A stretch of 64,000 nt of DNA from Bradyrhizobium xenonodulans (GTDB lineage: Bacteria; Pseudomonadota; Alphaproteobacteria; Rhizobiales; Xanthobacteraceae), in assembly GCF_027594865.1 (NCBI RefSeq), contig NZ_CP089391.1, positions 5,796,501 through 5,860,500 of the forward strand, written 5' to 3'. Of the stretch, positions 1 to 7,380 are shown in pieces (position 1 is the stretch's first letter; every line of letters starts with the position of its first letter). The notes beneath the pieces were generated by a model. The model worked only from the letters and a program-made list of their open reading frames with translations. It searched no databases and was not told where the DNA came from. Made by a program: the position numbers and the translations under genes.

Positions 1-93
1 CTTGCCGTGACGACCTCGATTCCGTTGGCGCAATTCGCCTCCGTCCGCAAGGGCGCACCAACCAGAACGCTCGAGCAATACATCGACGAATGA
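1..93 (+). CDS. C-terminal end of a truncated CDS, unidentified
   Basis: Frame 1 is open from the first base and ends in TGA at 91-93, giving 30 residues that finish ...RTLEQYIDE. The piece is too short to identify. It ends 14 bp before the stop of the response regulator on the other strand, so the two genes converge. Coding status is inferred from the open frame and position only. Confidence 0.4.
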   Translation, partial: LAVTTSIPLAQFASVRKGAPTRTLEQYIDE

Positions 94-107
94 TGACCAG
101 AGTGGAG

Positions 108-476
108 TTACGAGATACGGGCGCGCTCGACGGATTCGATCAACGACTGCGCCGCAAAGGGTTTGACCAAATAGGCAACGCAGCCGGACGCAAGCGCCGC
201 AGCACGGCTCGCGAGGCTGTCATTACCGGTCACATAGATCACCGGCGCCACGACGCCCTTCTCAGCCAGTATTCGCCGCACCTCGATCCCGGACCTTCCG
301 TCAAGATTGATGTCGAGAATGATGCAAATCGCGGTGTAGAACTTGCCATGATCGAGCAAGGCACCCGCGGTGTCGAACAGCGTGGTGTCGAAACCGTGTC
401 GTCGCAGGAGCCTGTCCATGCTGGATCGCATGGACGGATCGTCGTCGACGACAAAGACGGACTCGCGCAGGGGCAA
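108..476 (-). CDS. Single-domain response regulator (FixJ-type receiver)
   Basis: A 122-residue protein made of one receiver domain and no output domain. The acidic pocket D11-D12-D13, phospho-acceptor D55, switch T83 and K105-P106 are all present, so it should be phosphorylatable. The sequence style is that of the FixJ branch of receivers. The start is a TTG preceded by GGAAAGG nine bases upstream; an in-frame TAG lies just before it, so no longer start exists. Without a DNA-binding domain it may act as a phosphate sink, or on a partner kinase or protein. It lies downstream of a full FixJ-like regulator on the same strand, separated by 177 bp. No histidine kinase is visible in the window. 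Confidence 0.85.
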   Translation of the reverse strand: MPLRESVFVVDDDPSMRSSMDRLLRRHGFDTTLFDTAGALLDHGKFYTAICIILDINLDGRSGIEVRRILAEKGVVAPVIYVTGNDSLASRAAALASGCVAYLVKPFAAQSLIESVERARIS

Positions 477-653
477 GGCGATCTGCCTTTCCGGGAGATG
501 ACGCTACGATAGTGGGATAATGAATACGATTGCTCCGCGTTCCGAGCGGACCTCTGTGCACTATTGCACACGGCTCGCCGTGCACTGTCAACACGGCTCA
601 GCATTGCCCTTTGGGGAAGTCACAACGGGAACCGTGCCGCGGTGACAAAGCGG

Positions 654-1277
654 CTAATGGTGGTTCGGATCGAGCATTCCGAGCCGCTCTGCGATCGAAA
701 CCAGTTCCGCCAGCGAATGAACCTGCATCTTCTCCATGACTTGATGGCGATGCGCCTTCACCGTGCGTTCGGTGGTTCCGAGCTCATGCGCGATCTGTTT
801 GTTGATCCGGCCACGCACGATGAGATCGAACACCTGCCGCTCGCGCTGCGTCAGCGTGGCCACATGACCGCGAAACGCATCAAGCTTGCTGCGCTGGGCC
901 CGCACCGTTTGCTGACCGGCCAAGGCGCGCTCGACCGCATCGAGCAGCTGCTCGGAGGATATCGGTTTGGTCAGGAAGTCTTCCGCACCTGCCTTGATCG
1001 CACGAACGGTGGTTGCCGTGTCGACATGACCGGTCAGGAAGATGATGGGCAACATCGAACCTGACGCGATCAACCGGGCCTGCAGGTCGGGACCGCTCAG
1101 TCCCGGGATCCGCACGTCGAGCAGAATACACCCCGCCTGCTCGTCATTCGGCACCGCGTCCAGGAGTTCCAGCGCTGATGCATAGGTCGCGACCTCGTAT
1201 CCCGCGAGCTTCAGCCGACGCTCGATGGCGGTCCGAAAGGACTCGTCGTCGTCAACAACGTGAACGAGGCCTGGCAC
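654..1277 (-). CDS. FixJ/NarL-family two-component response regulator
   Basis: A 207-residue protein with receiver residues D9-D11, phospho-acceptor D54, T82 and K104-P105, followed by a LuxR/FixJ-type helix-turn-helix at about 140-200 (TLTQRERQVFDLIVRG, then TTERTVKAHRHQVMEKM). This is the standard two-domain FixJ layout: phosphorylation by a cognate kinase releases the DNA-binding domain to activate transcription. The start is a GTG behind an AGAGG ribosome site. The partner kinase is not in the window. The nearby FixK-type gene at 1583 is divergently transcribed and is a natural candidate target, as FixJ activates fixK in rhizobia, but no binding site was established here. Confidence 0.88.
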   Translation of the reverse strand: MPGLVHVVDDDESFRTAIERRLKLAGYEVATYASALELLDAVPNDEQAGCILLDVRIPGLSGPDLQARLIASGSMLPIIFLTGHVDTATTVRAIKAGAEDFLTKPISSEQLLDAVERALAGQQTVRAQRSKLDAFRGHVATLTQRERQVFDLIVRGRINKQIAHELGTTERTVKAHRHQVMEKMQVHSLAELVSIAERLGMLDPNHH

Positions 1278-1461
1278 CTTTTACCTCTCGCACGAGATTT
1301 AATGAGAACGGCTCGACGTCCCCCTCAATCTTCAAGGTCATCTTCGCGTTTGGAAGTCGGAATATCTGCTTCGCGAAATGTCGCATCTCCACCGCGATAA
1401 GCTTCTCATCCCGCGCAGCAATCGCCGGTGCTGTCCTTTGGTACAATGAACCTTGGGACAA
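1252..1461 (-). CDS. Possible small protein overlapping the response-regulator start
   Basis: A 69-residue open frame on the same strand as the response regulator, ending 26 bp inside that gene. Its middle (VEMRHFAKQIFRLPNAKM...) has a protein-like composition, and it lies directly upstream in what could be a coupled unit. No family was recognised. It may be a chance frame in the divergent promoter region or a remnant of a longer protein. Confidence 0.25.
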   Translation of the reverse strand: MSQGSLYQRTAPAIAARDEKLIAVEMRHFAKQIFRLPNAKMTLKIEGDVEPFSLNLVREVKGARPRSRC

Positions 1462-1582
1462 TGGATTGAACTACCACCTTGGTCGAAAATCAACTGCGGC
1501 GGGAGTGGATGGCGCGGCGCATTTCCGGCCGAGGATATTTCGTCTGACGGACCAATTCGGCGGCAAGCTGAGGAGTTGGCCT

Positions 1583-2266
1583 ATGTTCGTTCGCATCACA
1601 ACAGATCCCACCCTGCGCCCCAACACCCTCCGCGACCTCGGCATGACAAGTCATTCAAATGCGCTGGTGAATTTAAGCGAATTCTCGTACCGAAAGGGAT
1701 CTGAGATCTACGGCGAGAAAGAGCCAGCCGAGTATGTTTACCAGGTCAAGTCCGGCGCAGTACGAAGTTACAAGCTGCTGTCGGATGGCCGCAGGCAGAT
1801 CGGCGCATTTCACCTCGTCGGCGACATCTTCGGGCTCGAGAACGGCAGCGAGCACCGGTTCACGACGGAAGCCATCATCGACACCACGGTGCGCCTGATC
1901 AGACGGCAAAGCCTCGAAACCGTGGCCGAGAGCGATGTCATCGTCACCAGAAACCTGCTCAGCATGACCACAGATAACCTCCAGCATGCGGAAGACCACA
2001 TGCTGCTCCTCGGCCGCAAGACCTCCCTGGAGCGGGTCGCGGCGTTCCTGCTCGAAATGGATAAGCGCCTGACGGCCGCCGGCATCATGGCGCTCCCGAT
2101 GTCGCGACGCGATATCGCCGACTATCTCGGCCTCACGCTGGAGACCGTCTCGCGCGCTCTCTCACGCCTGCATGACCTCGGCGTTCTCGGCTTCATCGGA
2201 AACACCCAGCGCCAGATCGTGCTGCTGGATCGGGACCAGCTCGGCAGCCTGGATCTACAGCCCTGA
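1583..2266 (+). CDS. Crp/Fnr-family regulator, FixK-type, cysteine-free
   Basis: A 227-residue protein with an N-terminal cyclic-nucleotide-binding-type beta roll (about 30-120), a dimerisation helix, and a C-terminal helix-turn-helix. The recognition helix carries E187-T-V-S-R191, the E-xx-S-R signature of FNR/FixK proteins that read TTGAT-N4-ATCAA sites. No cysteine occurs anywhere, so it cannot bind the FNR iron-sulfur cluster, and it lacks the redox-sensitive cysteine known from B. japonicum FixK2. Activity is therefore probably set by expression level. The open frame extends upstream to 1178, but ATG 1583 has AGGAG ten bases upstream and starts at the usual family position. It faces the FixJ-like regulator divergently, and the FixK-boxed channel gene convergently. 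Confidence 0.88.
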   Translation: MFVRITTDPTLRPNTLRDLGMTSHSNALVNLSEFSYRKGSEIYGEKEPAEYVYQVKSGAVRSYKLLSDGRRQIGAFHLVGDIFGLENGSEHRFTTEAIIDTTVRLIRRQSLETVAESDVIVTRNLLSMTTDNLQHAEDHMLLLGRKTSLERVAAFLLEMDKRLTAAGIMALPMSRRDIADYLGLTLETVSRALSRLHDLGVLGFIGNTQRQIVLLDRDQLGSLDLQP

Positions 2267-2305
2267 TCTGCGGCTCCATTCGTTGCGCCCGTTTCGGTCC
2301 CCGGA

Positions 2306-2827
2306 TTACGACCTTGTAAATCCAGGTGCCTTGACGGCTTCGAGATGGTCGAGCGTCTTGCGGAGGACCTCGAACAGCACGGCCGCCGACCATCCAAACA
2401 GCAGCACCCCGTTCATGGCTGTCAGGGGGCCAATGAGCCGCCATTCGCGAACAGGCGTGACATCGCCGTAGCCAAGAGTCGTATAATTGACGAAAGCAAA
2501 ATAGATCAGCCCATGCTCCGCGGCTGCCGCCCCGACAATGCCGTAAGTCGCGGCCCATATGAGGACTTCCAGTATGTGCGCGGCCATCAAAACCACCGCA
2601 GTTGCCATCATCACGCCCATCAAATGCGGTCTCGGCCGCGTCGGGTGACGCAAACCTGCGCTGCGGGCTATGTCGATCGCAACGACAGTCGCTAGCGCGT
2701 GCACGGCGATACTGACCAGGCTAACCAGCGTGCCGACAAGAAACTGGAGCATCATAGCTTTCCACCGCAACTCAACTGGCTCGTCATTGTCTTCGGTCAC
2801 CGAATTCCGAGACGGCTGTGCCGCCAC
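2306..2827 (-). CDS. Small two-TM potassium-channel-like protein
   Basis: A 173-residue membrane protein. It has hydrophobic segments at about 27-52 and 70-95, a pore loop with the selectivity filter T117-L-G-Y-G-D122, and a last helix at about 132-153. This is the Ion_trans_2 (two-TM K+ channel) fold without a regulatory domain, so gating is unknown. The longest start is GTG 2827; ATG 2755, preceded by GGAAA, would remove only the polar N-terminus and is an alternative. A FixK-type box lies 51 bp upstream of the GTG, suggesting induction at low oxygen. The gene ends 40 bp from the convergent FixK-type regulator. Confidence 0.82.
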   Translation of the reverse strand: MAAQPSRNSVTEDNDEPVELRWKAMMLQFLVGTLVSLVSIAVHALATVVAIDIARSAGLRHPTRPRPHLMGVMMATAVVLMAAHILEVLIWAATYGIVGAAAAEHGLIYFAFVNYTTLGYGDVTPVREWRLIGPLTAMNGVLLFGWSAAVLFEVLRKTLDHLEAVKAPGFTRS

Positions 2828-2877
2828 GGTGAGCTGTTCGGCTGTGCGTATCTGGACGCGGCCGGCAAATGTCGTGA

Positions 2878-2891
2878 TTGATCCACGTCAA
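2878..2891 (-). promoter_or_regulatory. FixK/FNR box upstream of the channel gene
   Basis: TTGATCCACGTCAA matches the anaerobox TTGAT-N4-ATCAA at 9 of 10 defined positions. Its centre is 57 bp upstream of the GTG start of the channel gene. A class II activator position (-41.5) would put the transcript start near 2843, leaving a plausible 16-base leader. Confidence 0.7.
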
Positions 2892-3144
2892 TGTAGACCG
2901 GTAGGCCGATCTCACACTTGGCTGGCGTGTTTCAGCGGTGGATGGGCTTCGGCCCTAAGCCCACGTGAAACCAAGGTCACGCAGCGCGCCCGCCTGGCGC
3001 ACTGTGTCTCGGGTCATCCCTGAACGAGCCGAGCGCTTCGGCACTGGGCATCCGTGAACACGAGGCGTAACCATCGACGATCGCCCGCGCCCGATGAACA
3101 AGGCTCCCAAATTTTCCGAATCGTCGCACGGCGTGCGACACAAA

Positions 3145-3265
3145 AGCGTCGTAAGAGACCCGGTTTGCTCTGCCGCGGAATTAAAAAAGGCCCTTGCGGG
3201 CCAATTTCTTAAGGGTGGTGGGCGCACCAGGGCTCGAACCTGGGACCCGCTGATTAAGAGGCAGC
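3145..3265 (-). repeat. Left island end: displaced 3' fragment of tRNA-Lys (att copy)
   Basis: This 121-bp segment matches 19979-20099 in direct orientation with seven differences; 3190-3260 is perfect over 71 bp. On the minus strand it contains the tRNA-Lys sequence from the anticodon loop to CCA (3216-3260), followed by the tRNA's terminator hairpin. Sequence right of 3261 diverges from tRNA-Lys, so the 5' half of the gene is missing. This is the expected remnant at the far end of an element integrated into the 3' part of a tRNA gene. Confidence 0.9.
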
Positions 3266-3466
3266 CCCGGGTTGAGCACAATCAATGACTTACTTGTCGC
3301 ACCACTGGGCTTATCCGACCGAGAGTGGGTATTCGTCGCACGATCAAATTCATCGCGCTGCCTGATATCTCAACACGCGCTACCCTGTCGGGTGCGACAC
3401 AGCCGTTGAGGATGGGTAATACTGTTTTACCGTGGCCGACACATGTTGCCTGCGATTTAGTGCTGC

Positions 3467-3676
3467 GTGTCAGCTTCGAGCTATTCCAAGCAAGCCATGG
3501 TGAAGGCAGCAAGAGAGGTCTATCTCGTCGCCGACTCCACCAAAGTGAATAGAAATTCGTTCACACGGCTCGGCGGACTCGATCTGATCCAGGCCTTTAT
3601 CACCGACGACGGCCTTTCCAACGTCGATGCAAAGGCAATCGAGCGAATGGGAATCAAGATCATTATCGCTACTTGA
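3467..3676 (+). pseudogene. C-terminal fragment of a DeoR/GlpR-family regulator
   Basis: The frame encodes KAAREVYLVADSTKVNR and then LITDDG-like AFITDDGLSN and GIKIIIA, which are the conserved end of the DeoR sensor domain. The N-terminal helix-turn-helix and most of the sensor domain are absent; about 60 of roughly 250 residues remain. It lies about 200 bp inside the left island end and is one of several broken genes there. Confidence 0.7.
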
Positions 3677-3740
3677 CCTGGCAAAGCCATCCAGCAAGCC
3701 GAACAAACGGATTCGCCCCAAAGGAGGACGGGCCCTCTTG

Positions 3741-3836
3741 TCAGAGGCCCTGCCGAGCGCTGTAGCCGCGGTGAACCAATTCACGGTCGGCCTGGCGTTG
3801 CAGTATGCGAAAGCGGGCATCCCCGTGAATTTAGTG
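3741..3836 (+). pseudogene. Possible short-chain dehydrogenase fragment
   Basis: A 32-residue stretch reads SAVAAVNQFTVGLALQYAKAGIPVNLV. It resembles the helix after the catalytic YxxxK of SDR enzymes (usually ...LALEYAKAGIRVNAV...). The rest of an SDR is missing. The match is short, so this is only a suggestion. Confidence 0.35.
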
Positions 3837-3873
3837 ATGGACGACACCCTCCGTATTCCTGAGAGAGACGAGG

Positions 3874-4071
3874 TTGAAGCGCGTTCAAGACCAATTGCTC
3901 GATGCCGGCCCGTCAACGACTGTGACTGAGCTAGCCTTCGGGGCCGGATTCACTCATCTTGGCCGCTTCAGTGAGACCTACCGCAAGGCGTATGGAGAAA
4001 CGCCGAACGAGACACTCGCTCGTTCGAGGAAGTCATCCCGACGTGGGAAACCAAGAAAGGGGCCGCCTTGA
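3874..4071 (+). pseudogene. C-terminal fragment of an AraC-family regulator
   Basis: The 65-residue frame contains the second AraC helix-turn-helix: VTELAFGAGFTHLGRFS followed by YRKAYGETPNETL. This matches the usual WGF.H.GRFS..Y....G..PSE pattern. The first helix-turn-helix and the sensor domain are absent, and no ATG start fits. It reads towards the convergent asparaginase gene. Confidence 0.65.
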
Positions 4072-4198
4072 GGTGCCGTCGGGTACTTCCATAATCTACC
4101 CCCGTTCGCGCGGACATATTTTCGAAGCCGTCGAAATCCATCGGCCCCAAGTTGAGGCCCATCAAGGGCGCTTGCTACGTCGTACACCAGCGGAAGAG

Positions 4199-5116
4199 CT
4201 ACTCCGATAGTTCCAGCCAAAGACGCACGAGCGCAGCCTCCGGCGTCAACCTCCCGCCATTTTTAACACCGCTCTTCCAAAGCAAAGCACCTGCGGCATA
4301 CGCACCGGGCACAAGGCCTCCATTTTCGCAGCTGCTTACCGCGACAATACGACAGCCACGGCTCGTCGCGTCGGCGAACGTACGAAGCAATTCCGGGCTG
4401 TGCATCAGCGTCCCGGTACCAAAAACCCGGAGTACGGCACCTTCGAGCTGGCGGAGAGCCGCATCGATGGCCGCCACGCAAACGCCAGGCGAAAGGGTCA
4501 GAATGGCGAGCCGTCGTGGCAGGAAGCGACGCGGACGAAACTGCGCAAATTGTTGCTGACAGCTTTGATCGTCGGTTTCCCGGAAGGATGCCGGCCCGAT
4601 TGAATGATGCTTGACCAGCCTTCGAGCGCACAGCAGCCTGCCATCAAAGGCCAGCCAGACACCTGGAGGCCCCGAAGCAGCACTACGAAGAGCGAAACGC
4701 AGATTCTCTTCCGCATTCTGCCCTATTCCCAGAGGCTGCATTGAACCCGTGAAGACCACGGGAAGGTCAATGCCTTCGAGCGCGTACGATAAAGCGGCAC
4801 ACGTGTACGACATTGTGTCCGTCCCGTGCACAATGACGACGCCATCATATCGCCGCGACATGATCAACTCGATCAGTCGATTCCATTGCTCTGAACTGAA
4901 GTCAGCACTATCGACAAGCGGAGTAAACGAAACAACGTTTAGCCGCGCGGCTGCAGGAGCGAGTAGACTAAAAGCCGCTTCGACGAGCCCCGAAGCCGGC
5001 ACGAGGCCATTCGGCCCGTCCGCCATGCTGATTGTGCCGCCCGTATTGATCGCCAAAATGTCCCGCACGTCTGATCCTCGATCATCAGGCCGACGGGGCA
5101 CCCGTCCGCAAATCAC
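4199..5116 (-). CDS. L-asparaginase (type I/II bacterial fold)
   Basis: Hydrolyses asparagine to aspartate and ammonia. The 305 residues carry both catalytic threonine motifs: T25-G-G-T28-I-S near the N-terminus and H97-G-T-D-T-M102, with the GSMQP segment after them. No signal peptide is visible, so it should be cytoplasmic. The N-terminal 16 residues are polar and unusual; a GTG at codon 17 (VRDILAINTGG) is an equally good start. It is the last gene of the island operon, 42 bp after serine dehydratase. In this context it may free the amide nitrogen of asparagine or of an asparagine-derived product of the upstream flavoenzyme; that link is inference. Confidence 0.88.
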   Translation of the reverse strand: MICGRVPRRPDDRGSDVRDILAINTGGTISMADGPNGLVPASGLVEAAFSLLAPAAARLNVVSFTPLVDSADFSSEQWNRLIELIMSRRYDGVVIVHGTDTMSYTCAALSYALEGIDLPVVFTGSMQPLGIGQNAEENLRFALRSAASGPPGVWLAFDGRLLCARRLVKHHSIGPASFRETDDQSCQQQFAQFRPRRFLPRRLAILTLSPGVCVAAIDAALRQLEGAVLRVFGTGTLMHSPELLRTFADATSRGCRIVAVSSCENGGLVPGAYAAGALLWKSGVKNGGRLTPEAALVRLWLELSE

Positions 5117-5158
5117 GGCACCGGTGCTGGCGAAGTTGCCCGATTTGTCCCGGCACCG

Positions 5159-6562
5159 TCAGCATGCAACCACATTGACCGCGAGCCCTCCAAGGCTCGT
5201 CTCCTTGTATTTGCTGCTCATGTCCGCACCAGTCTGTCGCATTGTTTCAATAACAGTATCCAATGAGACGACCTGGTCATGTGCCTTCAGCGCAAGCCGA
5301 GCAGCGTTGATCGCCTTGACCGCGCCCATCGTGTTGCGTTCGATACAGGGAATCTGGACCAGGCCGCCAACAGGATCACAGGTCAGCCCAAGATGATGCT
5401 CCATGCCGATTTCGGCTGCATTGGCGACTTGCTCATTGCTGCCGCCGAGCACGGCCGTGAGGGCGCCGGCCGCCATGGAGCACGCAACACCGATCTCCCC
5501 CTGGCAGCCCATCTCGGCCGCTGAGATGGAAGCGCCTATCTTGTACAGAATGCCGATTGCCGCGGCCGTAAGCAGGAACTCGCGAGATCGGGACGGCGAG
5601 GCGCCTGAACAGAACTTCTCGAAGTATTTGAGGACGGCTGGGAGAACGCCGGCAGCTCCGTTGGTCGGAGCTGTAACGATCCTGCTTCCAGCCGCATTCT
5701 CTTCATTTACCGCGAGCGCATAAAGGCTGACCCAGTCCATGCCGCGCATCGGATCCTGCTGATCGGACGACTGGCACAGTGACCTATGCATTGCCGGCGC
5801 GCGCCGCCTTACATTGAGACCGCCGGGCAGAATGCCATCCGCGAGACATCCGCGCTGAATGCTCTCCATCATGGTATCGCGCACAAGATCCAGAAACACA
5901 CCTGTTTCTGTTTCCGGTCTCCATGCGCCTTCGTTCGCCTGCATGATCCCGGCTATCGTCATGTTCTGATGGCGCGCGATCTCGAGCAACTCAGCCGCGG
6001 AACCAAAAGGGAAATCAAGGGGATGATTCGGCAGAGACCGGCTGACGCGACCGTCGCCGTCCATGATCGTGCCGCCGCCTATGGAGTAATAAACCCGTTG
6101 CAAAACGACGTCGTTGCCATTGAAGGCGGAAAACTCAACGGCATTTGGATGACGAGGCAGGAATTCGTGCTTGCGGAAGTTGAGATGCGCAGCCTGGACG
6201 AACAACACGCTCTGGGTTCCACCAAGGCGAAGCTCATGCCGCGTCTGGATGTCGTCGATGATCGACGGAATGTTCTCGGGATCAATCGTCGCTGGATCAT
6301 ATCCCGATAGGCCCAGCATGACGGCGACGTCGGTCGCGTGCCCTTTTCCGGTGAGGGCAAGCGAACCGTACAGGTCAATCCTGACACCGGTGCAGTCCGA
6401 GATTTTGTCTCCAAGTTCGTTGACGAACCGGAGGGCTGAGCGCATTGGGCCGACGGTGTGCGAACTCGATGGCCCGATTCCAATGCCATAGATTTCAACC
6501 GCCGATATCTGAGCCACAGGGTCGGAAGTAGAACATTGCTGATCCCCACTCATAAAGGTCAC
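5159..6562 (-). CDS. sdaA: L-serine dehydratase, single-chain iron-sulfur type
   Basis: Converts L-serine to pyruvate and ammonia using a [4Fe-4S] cluster. The 467 residues fit the single-chain (type 2) enzymes. There is an N-terminal beta domain with the SSSHT motif (32-36) and a C-terminal alpha domain with cysteines C353, C395 and C406. The last residue is C467, matching the tail-in-mouth cysteine known as the resting-state ligand of this type. The ATG overlaps the stop of the preceding ACT-like gene (ATGA), implying coupled translation. RidA two genes upstream would deal with the 2-aminoacrylate this enzyme releases. Confidence 0.92.
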   Translation of the reverse strand: MTFMSGDQQCSTSDPVAQISAVEIYGIGIGPSSSHTVGPMRSALRFVNELGDKISDCTGVRIDLYGSLALTGKGHATDVAVMLGLSGYDPATIDPENIPSIIDDIQTRHELRLGGTQSVLFVQAAHLNFRKHEFLPRHPNAVEFSAFNGNDVVLQRVYYSIGGGTIMDGDGRVSRSLPNHPLDFPFGSAAELLEIARHQNMTIAGIMQANEGAWRPETETGVFLDLVRDTMMESIQRGCLADGILPGGLNVRRRAPAMHRSLCQSSDQQDPMRGMDWVSLYALAVNEENAAGSRIVTAPTNGAAGVLPAVLKYFEKFCSGASPSRSREFLLTAAAIGILYKIGASISAAEMGCQGEIGVACSMAAGALTAVLGGSNEQVANAAEIGMEHHLGLTCDPVGGLVQIPCIERNTMGAVKAINAARLALKAHDQVVSLDTVIETMRQTGADMSSKYKETSLGGLAVNVVAC

Positions 6563-6885
6563 TGCTCCGCAACTCTACCGGCGAAACTGCTGATGGAGCA
6601 TTCTTTAACCACGCCAATAGCTTCGAGACGCAGCAAGAGATTGGCCAGTGCAGCGTCGTCACGCGCCCCGATACGGTAGTTTACCACGCCCGCGCCTGCC
6701 TCCATCCGGGCTTCGATCGCCTTGAGTTTAACACCATGCTCGAGCAGAATCGGAGCCGTCGAACAAACAACAGCAAGCGCATCAGTTCCGATCAGATTGA
6801 TTTCGTGGACCACCTCAGTCCCGGGGAAGGCGGCGCCAACCAGTGCCCAGAACTTGAACTGACGCTCCGTGTGGTTGTCGTTCAT
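6559..6885 (-). CDS. Small ACT-like protein of unknown function
   Basis: A 108-residue protein with no confident family. Its centre (VHEINLIGTDALAVVC... then VKLKAIEARMEAGAGVVNYRIGA) alternates short strands and helices like an ACT-type ligand-binding domain. ATG 6885 is chosen; GTG 6918 would add 11 residues, and neither has a strong ribosome site. Its stop overlaps the serine dehydratase start by four bases. Some serine dehydratases carry their own ACT domain while this SdaA does not, so a separate amino-acid-sensing subunit is an attractive but unproven idea. Confidence 0.6.
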   Translation of the reverse strand: MNDNHTERQFKFWALVGAAFPGTEVVHEINLIGTDALAVVCSTAPILLEHGVKLKAIEARMEAGAGVVNYRIGARDDAALANLLLRLEAIGVVKECSISSFAGRVAEQ

Positions 6886-6976
6886 GCTCGACTTGCCCAC
6901 TTCTTCCTGTAATTCCACCTATGCATCAGCGACGCCGCAACACTGAATTTCGTAGCGGCGCCGCGCCTGCAATTGC

Positions 6977-7336
6977 CTATTGAGAGACCGCGGCTGTAAC
7001 GATGATTTCCACCAGCACATCGGGTGCGCCCATGTCGCACTGCGCGGTTGCGCGGGTTGGAGCCGCATTCCGCGCAGTCCAAGCGTTCCAGACTTCGTTC
7101 ATGCCCTCGAAGTCTTTGGCGATGTCCTTGATCCAGATCTGCGCGGTGAGCAGACGGCTCTTGTCAGTACCCGCCTTGGCCAGGAACTCCTCGATTTTTA
7201 CGAGTGTCTGCCTGGTCTGCCCTTTGATGTCCTGACTGCGATCGTCCGCGGTCATGCCGCCTACAAAGACCATTCCGTTGTAGACCACGGCACGACTGCG
7301 ACGCTTATCGGTCTCAATGCGGGCGATATCACTCAT
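6977..7336 (-). CDS. RidA/YjgF family enamine/imine deaminase
   Basis: A 119-residue Rid-family protein. The conserved arginine of the substrate pocket appears in APTRATAQCDMG, and the glutamate in VLVEIIV near the C-terminus. ATG 7336 follows GAGG; the longer frame from 7369 has no better site. RidA proteins hydrolyse reactive enamines and imines to keto acids and ammonia. Both neighbours make such intermediates: the flavoenzyme oxidises amines to imines and serine dehydratase releases 2-aminoacrylate. Placement between them supports a housekeeping role within this pathway. Confidence 0.9.
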   Translation of the reverse strand: MSDIARIETDKRRSRAVVYNGMVFVGGMTADDRSQDIKGQTRQTLVKIEEFLAKAGTDKSRLLTAQIWIKDIAKDFEGMNEVWNAWTARNAAPTRATAQCDMGAPDVLVEIIVTAAVSQ

Positions 7337-7380
7337 TCGATTTTCCTCGTCAGTCTGTTGTTGTTTCAAGGTTTGTTTCC

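Noticed and set aside
1479..1493. Possible FixK box upstream of the FixK-type gene (TTGGT...ATCAA)
   Set aside because: Only the right half matches; the left half has several mismatches and the spacing is one base too long.
2955..3281. Frame overlapping the left att copy, considered as a recombinase fragment
   Set aside because: It reads through the tRNA fragment and shows no recombinase or HTH motif.
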